From Hyposmocoma kahamanoa (Eukaryota > Arthropoda > Insecta > Lepidoptera > Cosmopterigidae): a stretch of 64,000 nucleotides of DNA. Below are positions 1 to 12,800 of the stretch, piece after piece (within the stretch, counting starts at the first letter, position 1; each line of letters opens with the position of its first letter). A program made the position numbers and the translations under genes. The notes under the pieces are model-generated. The model was not told where the DNA came from. It saw nothing but the letters and a program-made list of their open reading frames with translations, and did no database searches. The DNA lies in contig NW_020653854.1 of NCBI RefSeq assembly GCF_003589595.1, forward strand, positions 23,826,077 through 23,890,076, in the 5' to 3' direction.

Positions 1-349
1 TACATTAGTTTAAAAAATATAAACGATTGAAAATTTTACAAAGAAGTACCAACGCCTGCCCTTTGTTATGTTATGTTTGTTTGTCGGTTACATTTTTTAA
101 CTAATGTAGATAGGAAGCGTATACCTTTAATTCGTGAAGGTAGCAAATAGATAGCAATTATTGGTAATACGTTCTGAAAATCTGCTCCCTTCATGCTGAA
201 CAAAGTGGTGACCAGCCATCCTGACGCCAGAATGGCTGCTCAATTTTTTTTTTTGATTTCTCAGAATATATCAAAGGTAGCAATTATTTAGAAAAGGTTG
301 CAAATAAGTAACAATTTTTGATATATACACTCAGTGCCAGATGGCCTGA

Positions 350-470
350 CGGTCACCATTTTTCTCAGGAGAAATCTGCCTTACGAATGAGTAGTAGAGT
401 GCGACAGTTTCAAATGTATATTACTTGTCTATGAAATAAAGATGTATATTTAAATTGAATAGGAATTTAA
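350..470 (+). repeat. Non-LTR retrotransposon 3'-end fragment
   Basis: The segment includes the words TCTGCCTTACGAATGAG and CTATGAAATAAAGA. The same two words in the same order recur near 48765-48905, and related pieces occur near 10745-10870, 30225-30330 and 30895-30970. The order and the polyadenylation-like end suggest the 3' UTR of a retrotransposon; the family is inferred from repetition inside the window only. Confidence 0.45.
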
Positions 471-727
471 ATTAAAATAAACTTGGCCCATTGAGAAACT
501 CACACATCGTTTAATAAATTGCCTTACAGTTCATGCAAACATTCAAGTTCGTATAATTTGTTGTCTGCACCCATTTACTTAATAGAGATTATAAACAACA
601 CTAGCTTTCAACTTAGTTCCTTACTTATTTATCAGCTCTCGTCTTTCACTGCACACGTCTCCACATAAGTTTAAATCTTCTATAACAGGTACAAGGTACT
701 ATAAAGCAGGATTCAAGTTGATAATAA

Positions 728-941
728 ACCGACTTCAAAAAAGGACGAGATCTCTATTCCACTGTTTTTTTATGTATGTTACGCGATAACTGTAAATTTG
801 TGAACCTATTTTGATGATTCTTTTATGTTGGAAATAGAAAAAGAATACCTCAGTGGTAGTCCAATTTAAATTTGAAGAAAATATTCCATCTCTAAGGGTG
901 GCAAACTAGGGGATGAATGACTTTTGAGGTCGGTTTTTTTA
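728..941 (+). repeat. Short TIR element (GACTTCAAAAAAGGA family)
   Basis: The left end reads ACCGACTTCAAAAAAGGA and the right end GAGGTCGGTTTTTTT, imperfect inverted repeats about 210 bases apart. Related copies lie at 60140-60320 in the opposite orientation and at 62780-62968, with a partial one at 11927-12001. All share the internal word GCAAACTAGGGGATGA or its complement with small changes. It is non-coding and probably a non-autonomous DNA element. Confidence 0.6.
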
Positions 942-2029
942 GTACTCTGTACTGAGATTAGTATAATGTTAAAATGCTACTGCTAGCAATGTCGTGTCAC
1001 GTGTTTGTATCGGAGATTTTAAATGTTAAATGTCAATATCAAAAAAGTCGTAAACTAAAGACGTTATGAGCGAAAAAGTGCCAGAAAATTAAACTATTGA
1101 AGAAAATTACATTCTAAGATCTGGCAGTATGCCCAATTAGACGCCTTAGTCGGTCCCGAAGGACGAAAAATTTTACAACTACCAAATCATTTTCCCAAAG
1201 AGTTTTCTTCACATGTATTGACTTTTCTCACTGTAATTTTTACTCAAAAATTAAAGAGACGCAACTATGAATCAGCCAACATAAATATCGGATTCATATT
1301 ATAAATTTTTAAAATAAAACAAAAAACCAATTCATCTATTTGACAGTATTCCATGGAGACATCCATGAATTGTCAATTAATCCTAATATGATTCTGCCAT
1401 GTTTAGCCCCCTGCACATCTTAATAATTCCGAACCCTACTTACTATAAAGTAAAACTAGTTCCTGTGTGGTAGGCTGTACCTTCTAGTCCATTACACAAA
1501 TTGCCCTTCCAATTAATTGCAACGAATGAACTTGAATACAAAATGAAACTTCGTAAACATCGTTCAAAATGCAAACAAAGGCCGAGAGCAAAATGAGCTT
1601 CGATGTTTATTCGAAACTTCGAGCAACAAGGAAGCGTACTTTCCTTTTCAATTCAATTGTATTAGTTAACATAATCATTTAGAATTTTTGCCCAGGGTGT
1701 GACAACCGTATAAGAAAGGAAACGAATGATACGTCATGTGTGAAGGCTCCTTTCGTGCACCCCACAAATAACTCTGAATTCTCATAAATCTAAAAATTTA
1801 TTCTTATGGTTGCTAATAAATAAGAATTTCAACCTGTGTTAAAGCACAGGCGTTAAAAATTAAAACTTTTTTGGTTCTTGACTAATCACAGGTTTCTTAC
1901 CGTGTTGTGACGTCTTATTATTTTCCCGATATTTCAGTTACACGCCCTATGGCAACGGGTGAAAGGCCAGCGACAGTTGACAGACATATATCTATCTACT
2001 CTTTTTCGCTATCGACGACCACAATCGTG

Positions 2030-2760
2030 TCGATTTCTTGCGGCGTTACTATTGTCAACCCGTGACATTATCTACTGACCCGAGAGATAGGGTTTTCCGG
2101 AGAGACTACGGGCTCGACGGCAAGACCAGGGTACAGCGGGCGTCCGGGCCAAGCCCTCCGCCAGTAATACGCTTCACGGGCGTCTCTGGCGGACCTGGAC
2201 TTGGGTATGGAATCGCTGGGGTTTGTGGTAAGATGCAGAGCGGACATGTTTGTCTGCCCCGGTTGCATGTGGCCGGGGCGTCTGTGTCGCGCGCAGCAAG
2301 CGCGTCTTAGTAGCGGTCTACTTGAGGGTCTAAAGCGAGGAGACGCGCGGGACACGTGAGTTGCCCTTTAAGTTGGAAGCTATGTCCGGACATCGTCGCA
2401 GGACACTGCGACTGACATCTCCGGCACTAGCCCGGAGTGCTAATAGAGGATAAGCTAGATATCCTCCGGTTCCTCCAGCCGCTTAGATTTTTGGAAACTG
2501 GAGAGACGCCTTTTTTTGGCGTCGATAAGTGAGCGTGTCTACAACTCCAGTATCTAACTGGAAAGTAGGGTGGGTACTGTACGTGCACCCGGGACGGCTC
2601 ACCCGAGGCACTAGCCTCTCGAGAACCGGATGAAGTCAAGTGACAGAGGTCTGTGACAACCATGTACACTGGCTGATCTGGGGTCAGAACCTGAACTTAT
2701 AAGGTTCCTGTGCGCGCGCAGGTTATAGTGCCCTTCTCGTATATCCTAAGGGTCGGTAGG
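2030..2760. repeat. GC-rich dispersed repeat, class unknown
   Basis: This block is far richer in G and C than its neighbours. Parts recur elsewhere in the window. The section around 2110-2240 resembles the complement of 30700-30900, with shared words such as CATACCCAAGTCTGGGTCC with small changes. The section around 2570-2690 resembles 37640-37740, with shared words such as GAGAACCGGATGAAGTC. Open frames here are short and have no recognised domain. It is probably part of a retrotransposon; the type is not recognised. Confidence 0.5.
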
Positions 2761-5479
2761 GATGGTCACTACAATGAAAACTACTGTAGAAAGATATGGA
2801 ACTGTCAAATGGCATATCAGGCAAATAATAAGAAGTTATAGCGTAGTAAAAATCCTGCAATTACTGAAAACGATTTAAAGGCACTCGCGAATTCGAACAC
2901 ACGGCCTCTGCTGGAGAAGCAATAGCTCAATCCATTAGGCTACCAAGGTTGAAAGTACTAAAATGTTAAAATCCCCTCAATAATTCGCATTTAATAGCTA
3001 CAACTATAAATCTGTCTTTTATATAAAATAGACTGTGAGATTCGACGACACAAAACGTGCCAAATCACGCAGCACTACGTGCCAGCTACATTTCAGACAC
3101 GTACCGCATGTCGGGCAAAGTTTAATTTAACTTTAGTCATCATCTGTGTCGGCCTGGAGAAAAAATATTCATAAAGAATAATCATAGAACATTTCGTTAA
3201 GGAACGCTTTGTCTGTCTGAGATGTATCATACCACAAAACATTCTAAGATGACACGTGTTCGATGTGTGTGTGTGTGAGACGGATTGCGACCGCACTATC
3301 TTGCTAAACTCTCTTTGTAATAATCTCTTTTTTTTATTTCATTATATGTATGTGTACCAATGTGTATATATTTGCGTGTATTGATTAAGTTTGGTACAAA
3401 ATTATTTGTAACGCAATACGTTATCAGTCATTCCAATTATTCAAAAACAAACTTAAATTCCACATTATGAAAATTTTCTCTCAGTTTTGATGTTTTAGTT
3501 CTATGTATACCTAATTGCTATTAAAAATTAAAATGTCATCATGACAATGAATATGCAATACTTGATTCACTGCTACATGTTTTCATTATTATCATTGACC
3601 TTATACCAGAACACAGCAATTTTGTTTAGCTACATTAGATTTCACAATTTGTCAACACGTTGTTGTAAATGAGTATATTTATTTATGTATTTTATATGGT
3701 TTTTGAATATGTGTCCTATAGAGAACCTTAAATATTGGTTTGTTAAAAAAGAACAAAAAAGAAAAAATGTTTTTTGAATCCGAAAAAAAATTTTAATATT
3801 CAATACTCACTACATAAGTTTTACAATACCTACCTTATATATTTTTTGCAAGTGAATTTGCATTTGAAAAATAAATATCTAAAACCATTTTCCATTCGAA
3901 TAGATTTCTTAGACAAGCCAATGGCGTCAAACAGTGCCTTCGCCACTGTTTTTGACAAAACTTTTTACAATGGCATTTTAGTACCACTTTTGACTAAAAT
4001 ATACCAATGTTGAGTAAAATCTTAAACACGATCAAGTAGAGTGTCAATAAAAGCTTATATGGGTTTTAAATCGAACTTCGAAAAGTTAACTCTCTCGTAA
4101 AAATTTACTTTATGGTTGTAGGCGAAGATTCTGTGAGCTTTACATTCTAAGTAAAATATTTTCGAAGAAACAATAACAATAGATTCCGCTAATTAAGAAA
4201 AAATGTCGTTGATTTCCATAATCGCATGTATAACAGAGAAAAAATTGCTAGAGTTCTAAACTGCTCGATAGCGTTCTCTGAACGACCTCTGACCGAATCG
4301 TGCGTTGTTCATAAAAAAAAACTTTAGTTCTTCTGCCTTTCGTTACAGGGACTTTAATGAGTCAAACGTTTTTCACGTCTTCGTACATCTCTCTGTTGAG
4401 TTTACGGCCAAATCGTATGGTCCCATAAAACTAAACTATTACAGATTAGCGGTTTTGTGTTTCGTTTGTTATTTTAAACGCTTTTTTTAGTTCAAGATTA
4501 TGTGAATTCTGTAGCTGGAACCGGAGCTGATCGTAATTTTTTTTTCGTCACTTCTATTTTTTACCGGTATCGAAATTGGTCAAAAATTTTGATATCCATT
4601 TACTGGACGGATATACAGTCATCTTTTTATAAGCCTGTTCTATCCCACTGCTGGGTAAAGGCTTCCCCCCTCTTTTCCCATTATTCTCGGTCTTGGGCAA
4701 CATCTAGCCAGCCCTTTGAAAAACAGTCTAAGTCATCCCGCCATCCATTAGTTTTACACCTAGTTTGATTTTGATTGCTTCTCCCGATCGGAAACTGTGT
4801 CTTTTCCGAGTCGAGGCGTATAATTGCCATTCACAACTGACCGATCGGAAACTTTTGACATTTCAAATCGGAAAAATAGTTGATTTAACTCACAAATTAG
4901 AAAGAGATAGTAGGAATCAGGTTCATCTTCTCGCTCGGACACCCAATCTGATTTCGAGACTACCCGATCGATTCGATTCCAATTTAAATCAAAATCAGCA
5001 TGCTGGGCTTCTTTCAAAGGTCATACAGGCGATATCGGTAAAAAATTTAAAGCCTCTGATGATAACCGACGGATACTTAATTACCCTTACATTATTCCGA
5101 CCTTTGTAATCCTAACGTGTATTTGCAAAATGCCACCGACCTTCATAATTTATTACGTCGAGCCCATCGCAGGTTTCATGAACTGTAGGGGAAAAGGTCA
5201 TTTTCGCATCCAAACAACCCACATACATTAAACAAACACACGTGCGATTCCAAAATACCAAAACTTCCACTCACCAGTGAATCTTTACATTTGTCATTGT
5301 GACCAAATTATCGGGGACTTTAGAACTAACGTTAGTTGTTCTAATACAAAACATTCACTAAAAGTGTCAATCTCGAGTCTTCAAATTGAAAATCGAGAAC
5401 ATTTGCTCTTTTAGCTTTAAATAGGTCTTATCGTAAATTACTTAGTATTTAATATATAAATCTGCAGTGTAAAGTCCAA
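2761..5479. other. Gene-free stretch with degenerate repeats
   Basis: No exon is supported. A tRNA-like fragment sits near 2880-2950, with an internal box GAATTCGAACACAC. Around 4620-4770 there is a dispersed-type sequence with the word CCCACTGCTGGGTAAAGGC. From 4770 to 5010 the hexamer CGATCG recurs several times. Short open frames lack domains or splice signals in register. Confidence 0.4.
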
Positions 5480-5720
5480 TGTCCTTTATGGTACGATTTG
5501 CGTTTGGTATAAGCAAAACGCTTCCACATTTATATGGCGAACGGCTATGGATGGAATTCCTTGCCTACATATTTATTCCCTGAACATTATAACTTGGGCC
5601 TTTTCAAGGCGAGAGTGAATACGCATTATTTAAGTGTGCATGCTCCATTATCGATCTCATCGTCACTTTCCATCAGATGACATGGAGGTCAAATGCACAC
5701 TGCAGACCTATTTTTATTTT
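5480..5720 (+). pseudogene. Non-LTR retrotransposon reverse-transcriptase tail (fragment)
   Basis: One frame from about 5552 to the TGA at 5678-5680 reads WNSLPTYLFPEHYNLGLFK and then a basic tail. The pattern W-N-S-L-P followed by an F-K-x-R-V-N block is the usual C-terminal end of many non-LTR retrotransposon reverse transcriptases. Upstream coding sequence is missing, so this is a 5'-truncated relic. Confidence 0.5.
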
Positions 5721-5807
5721 AAAAAACGCTTTGAACGGTATGATAATCAAGTTAGAAATTGTTTCCGGACTTCACCACCATTTCTATTACATCACAATAA
5801 GTAACAG

Positions 5808-5975
5808 TTTTGCGAGGACAGGGCACGGACACTGGTGAAATTACAAGCGCATGAGAATTCAACTTATGTCTCAGGGTGACGAGCGCAGTGGCAGTGCCCT
5901 TTGAGCAATTGCAATTATTATGGACAGACGCACGACTTGTTCGTCCCGTAACTAGTATCATAAAATATAATAAAA
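5808..5975 (+). repeat. SINE-A family copy (about 9 copies in window)
   Basis: This is a member of the most abundant short repeat in the window. Diagnostic words are CTTATGTCTCAGGGTGACG, CAGTGGCAGTGCCC and ACGACTTGTTCGTCCCGT, in that order. Other copies start near 12430, 25125, 30378, 34118, 37962, 39420, 50258 and 63358. It has no open frame and no clear tRNA-like head, so 'SINE' describes size and copy number only; it could be the 3' end of a LINE. Confidence 0.6.
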
Positions 5976-6661
5976 AAATATTAATGTAGGTACTACGTAC
6001 TACTTACTGTTAGTTTTACCAGCAGAGCGACATTGCTACATAGTGAGTGATCTCTAATACAGTAATAAGGTGTGACATGTGTGAGATCCGTGACAAAGAA
6101 AGCGTCAATCGACAAACAGTCAATTGGCGACGGCTCCGCGCAAAAATAACCGCCGTGATGAACCTCAAGGTTGTCCGAATTATATTAGTCCCTACACGAG
6201 CCAACCGGTTGTGCAAGTGCTTGTAAATGATTAGCAAATACAAATATAACTTGCCACCCACCCAAGTCCAAAGCGTGAAAAACAGGGCTTAGCCCTACAC
6301 GAAAATAGACGGAAATATTATGTTCAAATAAACAAGAATATTCAAACAAAATGTCGATGAAATGTGGAATTGTGTGCTAAAACCAGAAAACAGGTGCGTT
6401 ACTGACAGTTTAGCTAACAGAAAAAAGAATTTAGTGCCCACTCTCCAGATTATTAATTCTTAATAAATAATACGTATGTACAATTGGAAGTGTGCACTGT
6501 CGACGTTATTTTTACTAAGGTCTGTTAGTTTTCTATTAAGTTTTAGATTTGTAAGGTCAAAGCACAGGTTCTAATTATATTTAAATTAAATAATTATTAA
6601 AAGTATCGCTCTTGTTCATTGATAAACGGTTTGTTCAACTTCTCTTTTTTCTTGTACGCAG
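5976..6661. other. Sequence before the first visible exon, nothing assigned
   Basis: I see no gene here. The last part, up to the AG at 6660-6661, is the 3' end of an intron with a pyrimidine-rich tract before CTTGTACGCAG. The open frame running into the exon has no in-frame ATG, so coding starts further upstream. Confidence 0.5.
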
Positions 6662-6858
6662 GACGACTTCACCGCCAGGCGAGCCGTTGGTGCGCGCGCC
6701 GATCGGCAAGCCGCGATGTCCACCAGCCATCTCACGCCTGCGCGTTGAAAAGGTGGAAGGCGGGCTAGCGGTCGCCGGAGTCGTCGTTGCCGCCAACTGT
6801 CAAATAGTGCTACCGATATTCGGTTTCCTCTTCATGCTTGTTGGTTGCGTGCTCACCG
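6662..6858 (+). CDS. Membrane-protein gene, first visible exon
   Basis: The acceptor is AG at 6660-6661 and the donor is GTAAGC at 6859. It enters with one base of a split codon and leaves in phase 1. It encodes a proline-rich lead (TTSPPGEP) and then the first hydrophobic segment, which ends LFMLVGCVLT. Confidence 0.75.
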
Positions 6859-9800
6859 GTAAGCTATTAGGACTTGAAAAATAAAAAAAAACACTTACAT
6901 ATCCTATTTTACATTATTATTATTTATTTATTGAAGATTAATAATAATATACTATCTATCTATATATATAATAATAGGGGTTAAAGTATGAAATTGCCGA
7001 TTTGTACTGAAAATCTAAATTGTTTATTTTTTAAATTTTTAACAAATTTATTTAATCAAAATAGTTGCCATTATTATCTATACATTGCTGCCATCTAATG
7101 GGAAGGTTATTAATGCCTTTGCGATAGAACTCCGACGATCTAGACTGCACAAACTGTGTGAAAGCATTTTGTACTGCCTCCTGGGAAGAAAACTTCTTGT
7201 CACGTAGATAATTGTCCAAATCACGAAAAAAATGGTAGTCCGTTGGAGCAAGGTCTGGTGAATACGGAGGATGACGAATGGTTTCTAACTGCAGTTCCTG
7301 AAGGGTCAAAATGGTTTCTCGTGCTGTGTGAGGTCTCGCGTTGTCGTGGAGCAATAATGGTGAAGATCGATTCATGAGTCGGGGCTGTTTTACTGCTAGT
7401 TTTGTGAACATGGTTCGGAGTTCGGCACAATAGACATCTGCCGTTATTGCTTGACCAGATCGGAGAAAACTATAGTGAATAACACCATGCTGAGACCACC
7501 AAACAGTTACCATTACCTTTTTATTGGTAAGTTTTGCTTTAGGACACTGTTGTGGCATTTGACCTGGGGTCAACCATTGCATTTTTCTTTTCCGGTTATC
7601 ATAAAGAATCCACTTTTCGTCACATGTTACAATTCGATCCAATATTCCTTCATTTCTGTACCGGTTCAACAAGGCAACACAAGTTTCAACACGCGTTTCT
7701 TTCTGCAGATCAGTCAAATCATGAGGCACCCATTTTTCGTATTTTTTTATTTTATTGATTTGACGCAAGTGAGTCAATATTGTGGGTAAGGTAACGTTAA
7801 ACCATGCCGCTAATTCCTGGGTAGTTTGACTAGGATCGGCTTCCACTATCTCTCTTAATTCATCGTTATTCACCTGTGTGGGCGGTCCTCCTCGTGACTC
7901 GTTCTTTAAGTCGAAATTTCCATCACGAAAGCGTTTAAACCAAAATCGCACGGTGCGTTCATTAGTAGACCCCTCTCCAAACGCAGCATTGATATTGCGG
8001 GCTGTTTCTGCCGCGTTAGTTCCGCGTCGGAACTCGTATTCAAAAATCACTCGAATTTTCGCAGTATCCATCTTTCTTGTCTAAATTGAATAACAAAAAC
8101 AATTGAAAGTCGATATTCAAATGTTTCAAATTAAAAAAAAATTAAAAAATCACAGAAACCATTTGAAAAAAGTTTCATTCGAAAACCTCAAACCATGAAG
8201 ATTCTATGAAAATTCAAAGAACCTATTGCAATAAAACGGCAATTTCATACTTTAACCCCTAATATAATATATTATCGAAGAAAAACTTTCCTCCCCGGTT
8301 TTGCAAATCTAAATTCCCAACAAGGACTTATGGAAAAGACGTTTAGTATACTAGTTTCAAAATTGCAAAATAGTTTTTGATCAATCAAACATTGTTTAAG
8401 CTTAAAGCACTTATATTGAAAATGCGTAGTGGCTCGAATTAACTGTCCGGAAGTGTATAATTAAACATATAACAAATAAAGGAAACTGAACTCAAAACGT
8501 AATAATATTTATTAAACTGAAAATAAATTTGTATGAAAACAGTAACTACAAAAACCACAATTTTTTGTCCCATTTTACACCTTACTAGAAAAATACCAAG
8601 AGATGTATACGTCACTTCCGGCTAGTTTTGGTAATTAATAATGGCGTCTTAGTATTGCCGCCTAAAATTGTGAAATTCAACGAGATCTACTTATTACAGG
8701 TGTTTTTATAAATGGATCTGTAAATAAATGGACATGGACAATCAACGCATAGATTGCGGAGAAAGTCGAAATTGCACTCTTAGGGTTAATGAAACACAAA
8801 AAACAAAAATAAAACATTTTGAAACTTGCACTTAATTTTATCATGACATTTGCTATAATTTCCCACAAAACTGCCTTATAAGAATATGCATGTCACACCC
8901 TCAAAAACAAAGTGACGTAAGAAACAAATAAATTTTTAGAAAACAGACAAAATCGACTTAAACAAAACATTCGTGGTATACTAAACCAACCTACAGCCGT
9001 ATGACAGGTGCAATTAAAAACGTATTTCCAGTGACTTGTAATTGTTAAACGGTAACTCTATATTGTTGCAGCGGCATCATATCGCGGTTGTGGCGAGAAC
9101 GAGGAGCCAGATCATTACGCGGCTCGGATCGCGTTCACAGGCAACTCGAGAGTACTTGGCCCCGTTTGCATCGTCGCGGGTGCTCTCATGACTATTGCTG
9201 GTAAGAATTTGTTCAAACAACTACTGAATGCAGAACTTAAGAAGGCCAAATGTTAGAACACGCTTTCTTTTCATGTCCTGCTTTTAACATTCAGCGACTG
9301 CTACTAATAGACGGCTCTTAAGAAAATATTAGACTAGCCGCCTTCATTACAGGACGTCTTAGTTTGCCCAGAAAGTTTTATTTCCATATTTTATGATTTT
9401 ATTAACTCCACCCTTGGATATCCCGACTTGATGAAAATACCTACTCGGGCTTACCTTACTACTTAAAAATGACATGTAGTTTAGTTGTAAAGTGTTTTTG
9501 TGGTTGTCAAAAACTAGCAATTTGCCTATAAATTATATTGTTAAAGAAAAATTTAAATCTAAAATCTGGCACTATGGCTTAGACGCCTTAGCCTATCCCG
9601 AAGGACGAAAGATGTTTTTTTTAAATATTTATTGTATTAAGAAAGCCAACATGATGCATTCACAAATAATGATGACAATCTTCAAAACAGATCAGTCAGA
9701 ATTTTGAATAAAATATTTTTTAATGTTATTTTTAAAGATAGCTAGCGAGTCATTCAATATGTCGAGATTCGTCATTTTAAATACATTGTCGTATTTTTTG

Positions 9801-12800
9801 ATAACTTTGTTTATAGGAACACTTAAACCTAAATTGGACGTAAGTAGTTAAACAAAAAGGATCCAATGCACATCCAGTCACTTTCGAGATATGGCAGTTA
9901 AGTGTTTCTCACTCTTCTTTTATTTTCAAAACTTATAATATCATATAACTCCAGATATATTTGTTTATCTTTATATGTTGGATTTTTTGCTGATCTAAGA
10001 GGTTACAGTTTAGAAACCGTTTGGTACATATAACTCATTTCTTGATAATTTTGTGTACTGGATCCTTTTCGCTTAACTACGTCCAATTTGTCCTAAAAAA
10101 TATCTGTGTTTAAATGGAACAACCGAGTTACGTAGCATGTTACTACTACTAAGTCTTCTACAGGATTTTCTTCTTTCCCTTCCATTGTTTTAACAGCTTC
10201 AAGCGTTTATTCGTTGGAGCTACGTAAATATTTTGTTCAAAGAAATGTATAAATACTTACCAACTTCTTAACTTCATTTCAGGCGTCGTCCTTTGCATAC
10301 TAATGAGAGCAGCTCAACGTCGACAACGGAGATTAGCTTTCCATTGCCCTATTCATGGTGATTTCTACCCGCTCAGTCCACAAAATTCAAGAAAATATTC
10401 TCGTAAGTACAATGTTACCGTACCTATGCAATTTTTTTAAATAAAACGTCTGTATGAATTGACAAATAAGCAATGTAAAATACAATGTCGTAAAATTTCT
10501 ACAATCTGGGCGCCAGAGGGCTTTTAAATGAAAAATATTAACATTCTTACGCTACCGTCACACTACATTTACGAAAATTTAATTCATGTTAAAAAGAATG
10601 GTATTTTTATGAAAAAAATTGTGATAGACATAACATTACAGCAAGGAATAAAAATAAAGTAGCTGTTCTTGACAATTGTCTTCACGACGTATACGCTTCA
10701 TTTAGCTCTCGCTAGTTGTCTCGATTTAAGCGATATTTGAAATACTTATTGTAAATGAATGTAAATGATAAATGTATACAAGTGTTTATTTACAAAGAGC
10801 AACCCCTAGAATGTATCATTCATTATTCTCAGGGGAATCTGCCTTACGAATAAGAGTACAGATTTATCGATGTTACGAGTTTTTTTGTGGATGAGCACGA
10901 ATCACTAAACAGATATTAGTACTACACACAGAGCACTATCCACACAGCTACACTACAATACCTCCAAGGTTTGCCTAGACAGCAACGAGTAAAATACTTC
11001 TTACGGAAAGTACGCAATGAGACAATATGACAGTCTCGCACAGGCGGGTGAACATCATTCCACACTGTGTACGGGGCGTATATAAAAGAACCCGAATTCC
11101 CGATAAAACTACATCTAGACAAGTAGCTAATAAAAATACACCCCTTTAACATACTTATTATGGAAAGGAAACTATTTTTCCGGATTTAAATCGCGTATAT
11201 TTGTTTTTCAAACAAAATAGAAAGATGGTTTCTCCGTAACACCAATTTGGGAGCCAGTATTGCCTCTGACGAAAAATCCGAAACAGACATAAGACTGCAG
11301 TACTAATTAATATGTTTTACTTTATTCTAATTTCCATTATTAATTAATAATCAATTTAACTTAATAAAAATTCATATTGTTACAATAAAATTAAAAATAA
11401 GGTATTTAATTAATAACTATTGTAACTATAGTGAAAAAATAGGGTGGTTTGCATTAGTATTAGACATAACTGATTGATGACTTTACCACCACGGAACCTG
11501 TAAAGAGCCCCGAAAGGTTGGTTTGTTTGAAAAAACAAATATACGCGATTTAAACCCGGAAAAATAGTTTCATTTCTTATGTGTAACAATCGCGAAAACC
11601 TAAGAACTCCATATACATATTATGATAATTCCAATACGATACATATGTCTAGAGATACAATAACAATAATAAAAAATATACTCTATAAAAAAAACTTATT
11701 CAAAACTTTTTATCGTCATATTACAGGTAGTCCCACGGGACTATGGCGCTGGTTACGCAGTTGGTTGGGGATGGTGGAAGAAGGCGAGACTCCGCGCTGT
11801 CCACGATCAGCCGAGCCCGCATCACCAGCCCGCGCTGACGCACCCTGTCCCCCTCCTTTACCTTTCCTCGTGCCATCTGATTCGGTCGTGTAAGTATAAT
11901 TAAAGAAATACAGTCAAAAAATTTACCGTAAAAGTCATCCCCTAGTTTGCCACCCTTAAAGGTGTAATGTCTTCAAATTTAAATGGGACCACTGCTGAGG
12001 TAGGTGTGAATTACTATGATTACGCATCTTTTGAGAGTTGACAACATTACCGCTCAATTAAAAAAAAAAAAGGAAATGAAACTATTTTTCCGGATATAAA
12101 TCGCGTATATTTGTGTTTTCAAACAATCCGACGTTTCGGGCCCTTTACAGGTCCCATGGTCACGGTTGACTGAGATGGTCCACCACCAAAAAACAAATAT
12201 ACACAATTTAAATCCGGAAAAATAGTTTCATTTCCTATGTGTAACAATCGCGAAAACCTAAGAACTCGATAAAAAATAACAAAGTTAAACTACTTAGGAT
12301 AAGGCTACGTTTGATTGGAATGACACATATAAACTTCTTGAAGCAACAATGGGACACGATCAATAAAATCGAGAATCAATGTTAAAATATATCGACTTAC
12401 TTATGACCTTACATACATTATATAAAAGAGTTCGTCCAGGGAAGTACTGCCTTACCTATTCCTGCCGCCAAGCAATAATGTGAACACTACTGCATTTCCG
12501 GTTTCAAAGGGTTAAAGACTCTGGTGAAATCACAGGCACATGGGACTTGCCAACTTATGTCTCAGGGTGTCGGGCGCAGTGACAGTGCCCCTCAGATCTT
12601 TGTGATTTGAAGCTCTGAGTGGCACTGCAACTGTTATAACATATCGCTTATCACCAAAAGCACGATTTGTTTGTCCCGCCACTTAGTATTATAAAAAAAT
12701 GTACAAATTTAAAAACCGCTTTGTCTGCATATTACGCCTATGCGTTGGCTAACTTATGGCGTCATTTTATGGGGTAATAGTGCTCATGCCAGCAGCCTCT

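Larger units (their letters stand above)
1..2030. other. Gene-free AT-rich flank with repeat fragments
   Basis: I see no convincing exon here. The stretch holds a retrotransposon 3'-end fragment (about 350-470) and a short inverted-repeat element (728-941), listed separately. The upstream exons of the membrane-protein gene that begins at 6662 could lie here, but no candidate with a start codon and a phase-2 donor could be singled out. Confidence 0.5.

Noticed and set aside
7221..7789. Several open frames within the mariner
   Set aside because: They are antisense or frame-shifted shadows of the intact transposase.
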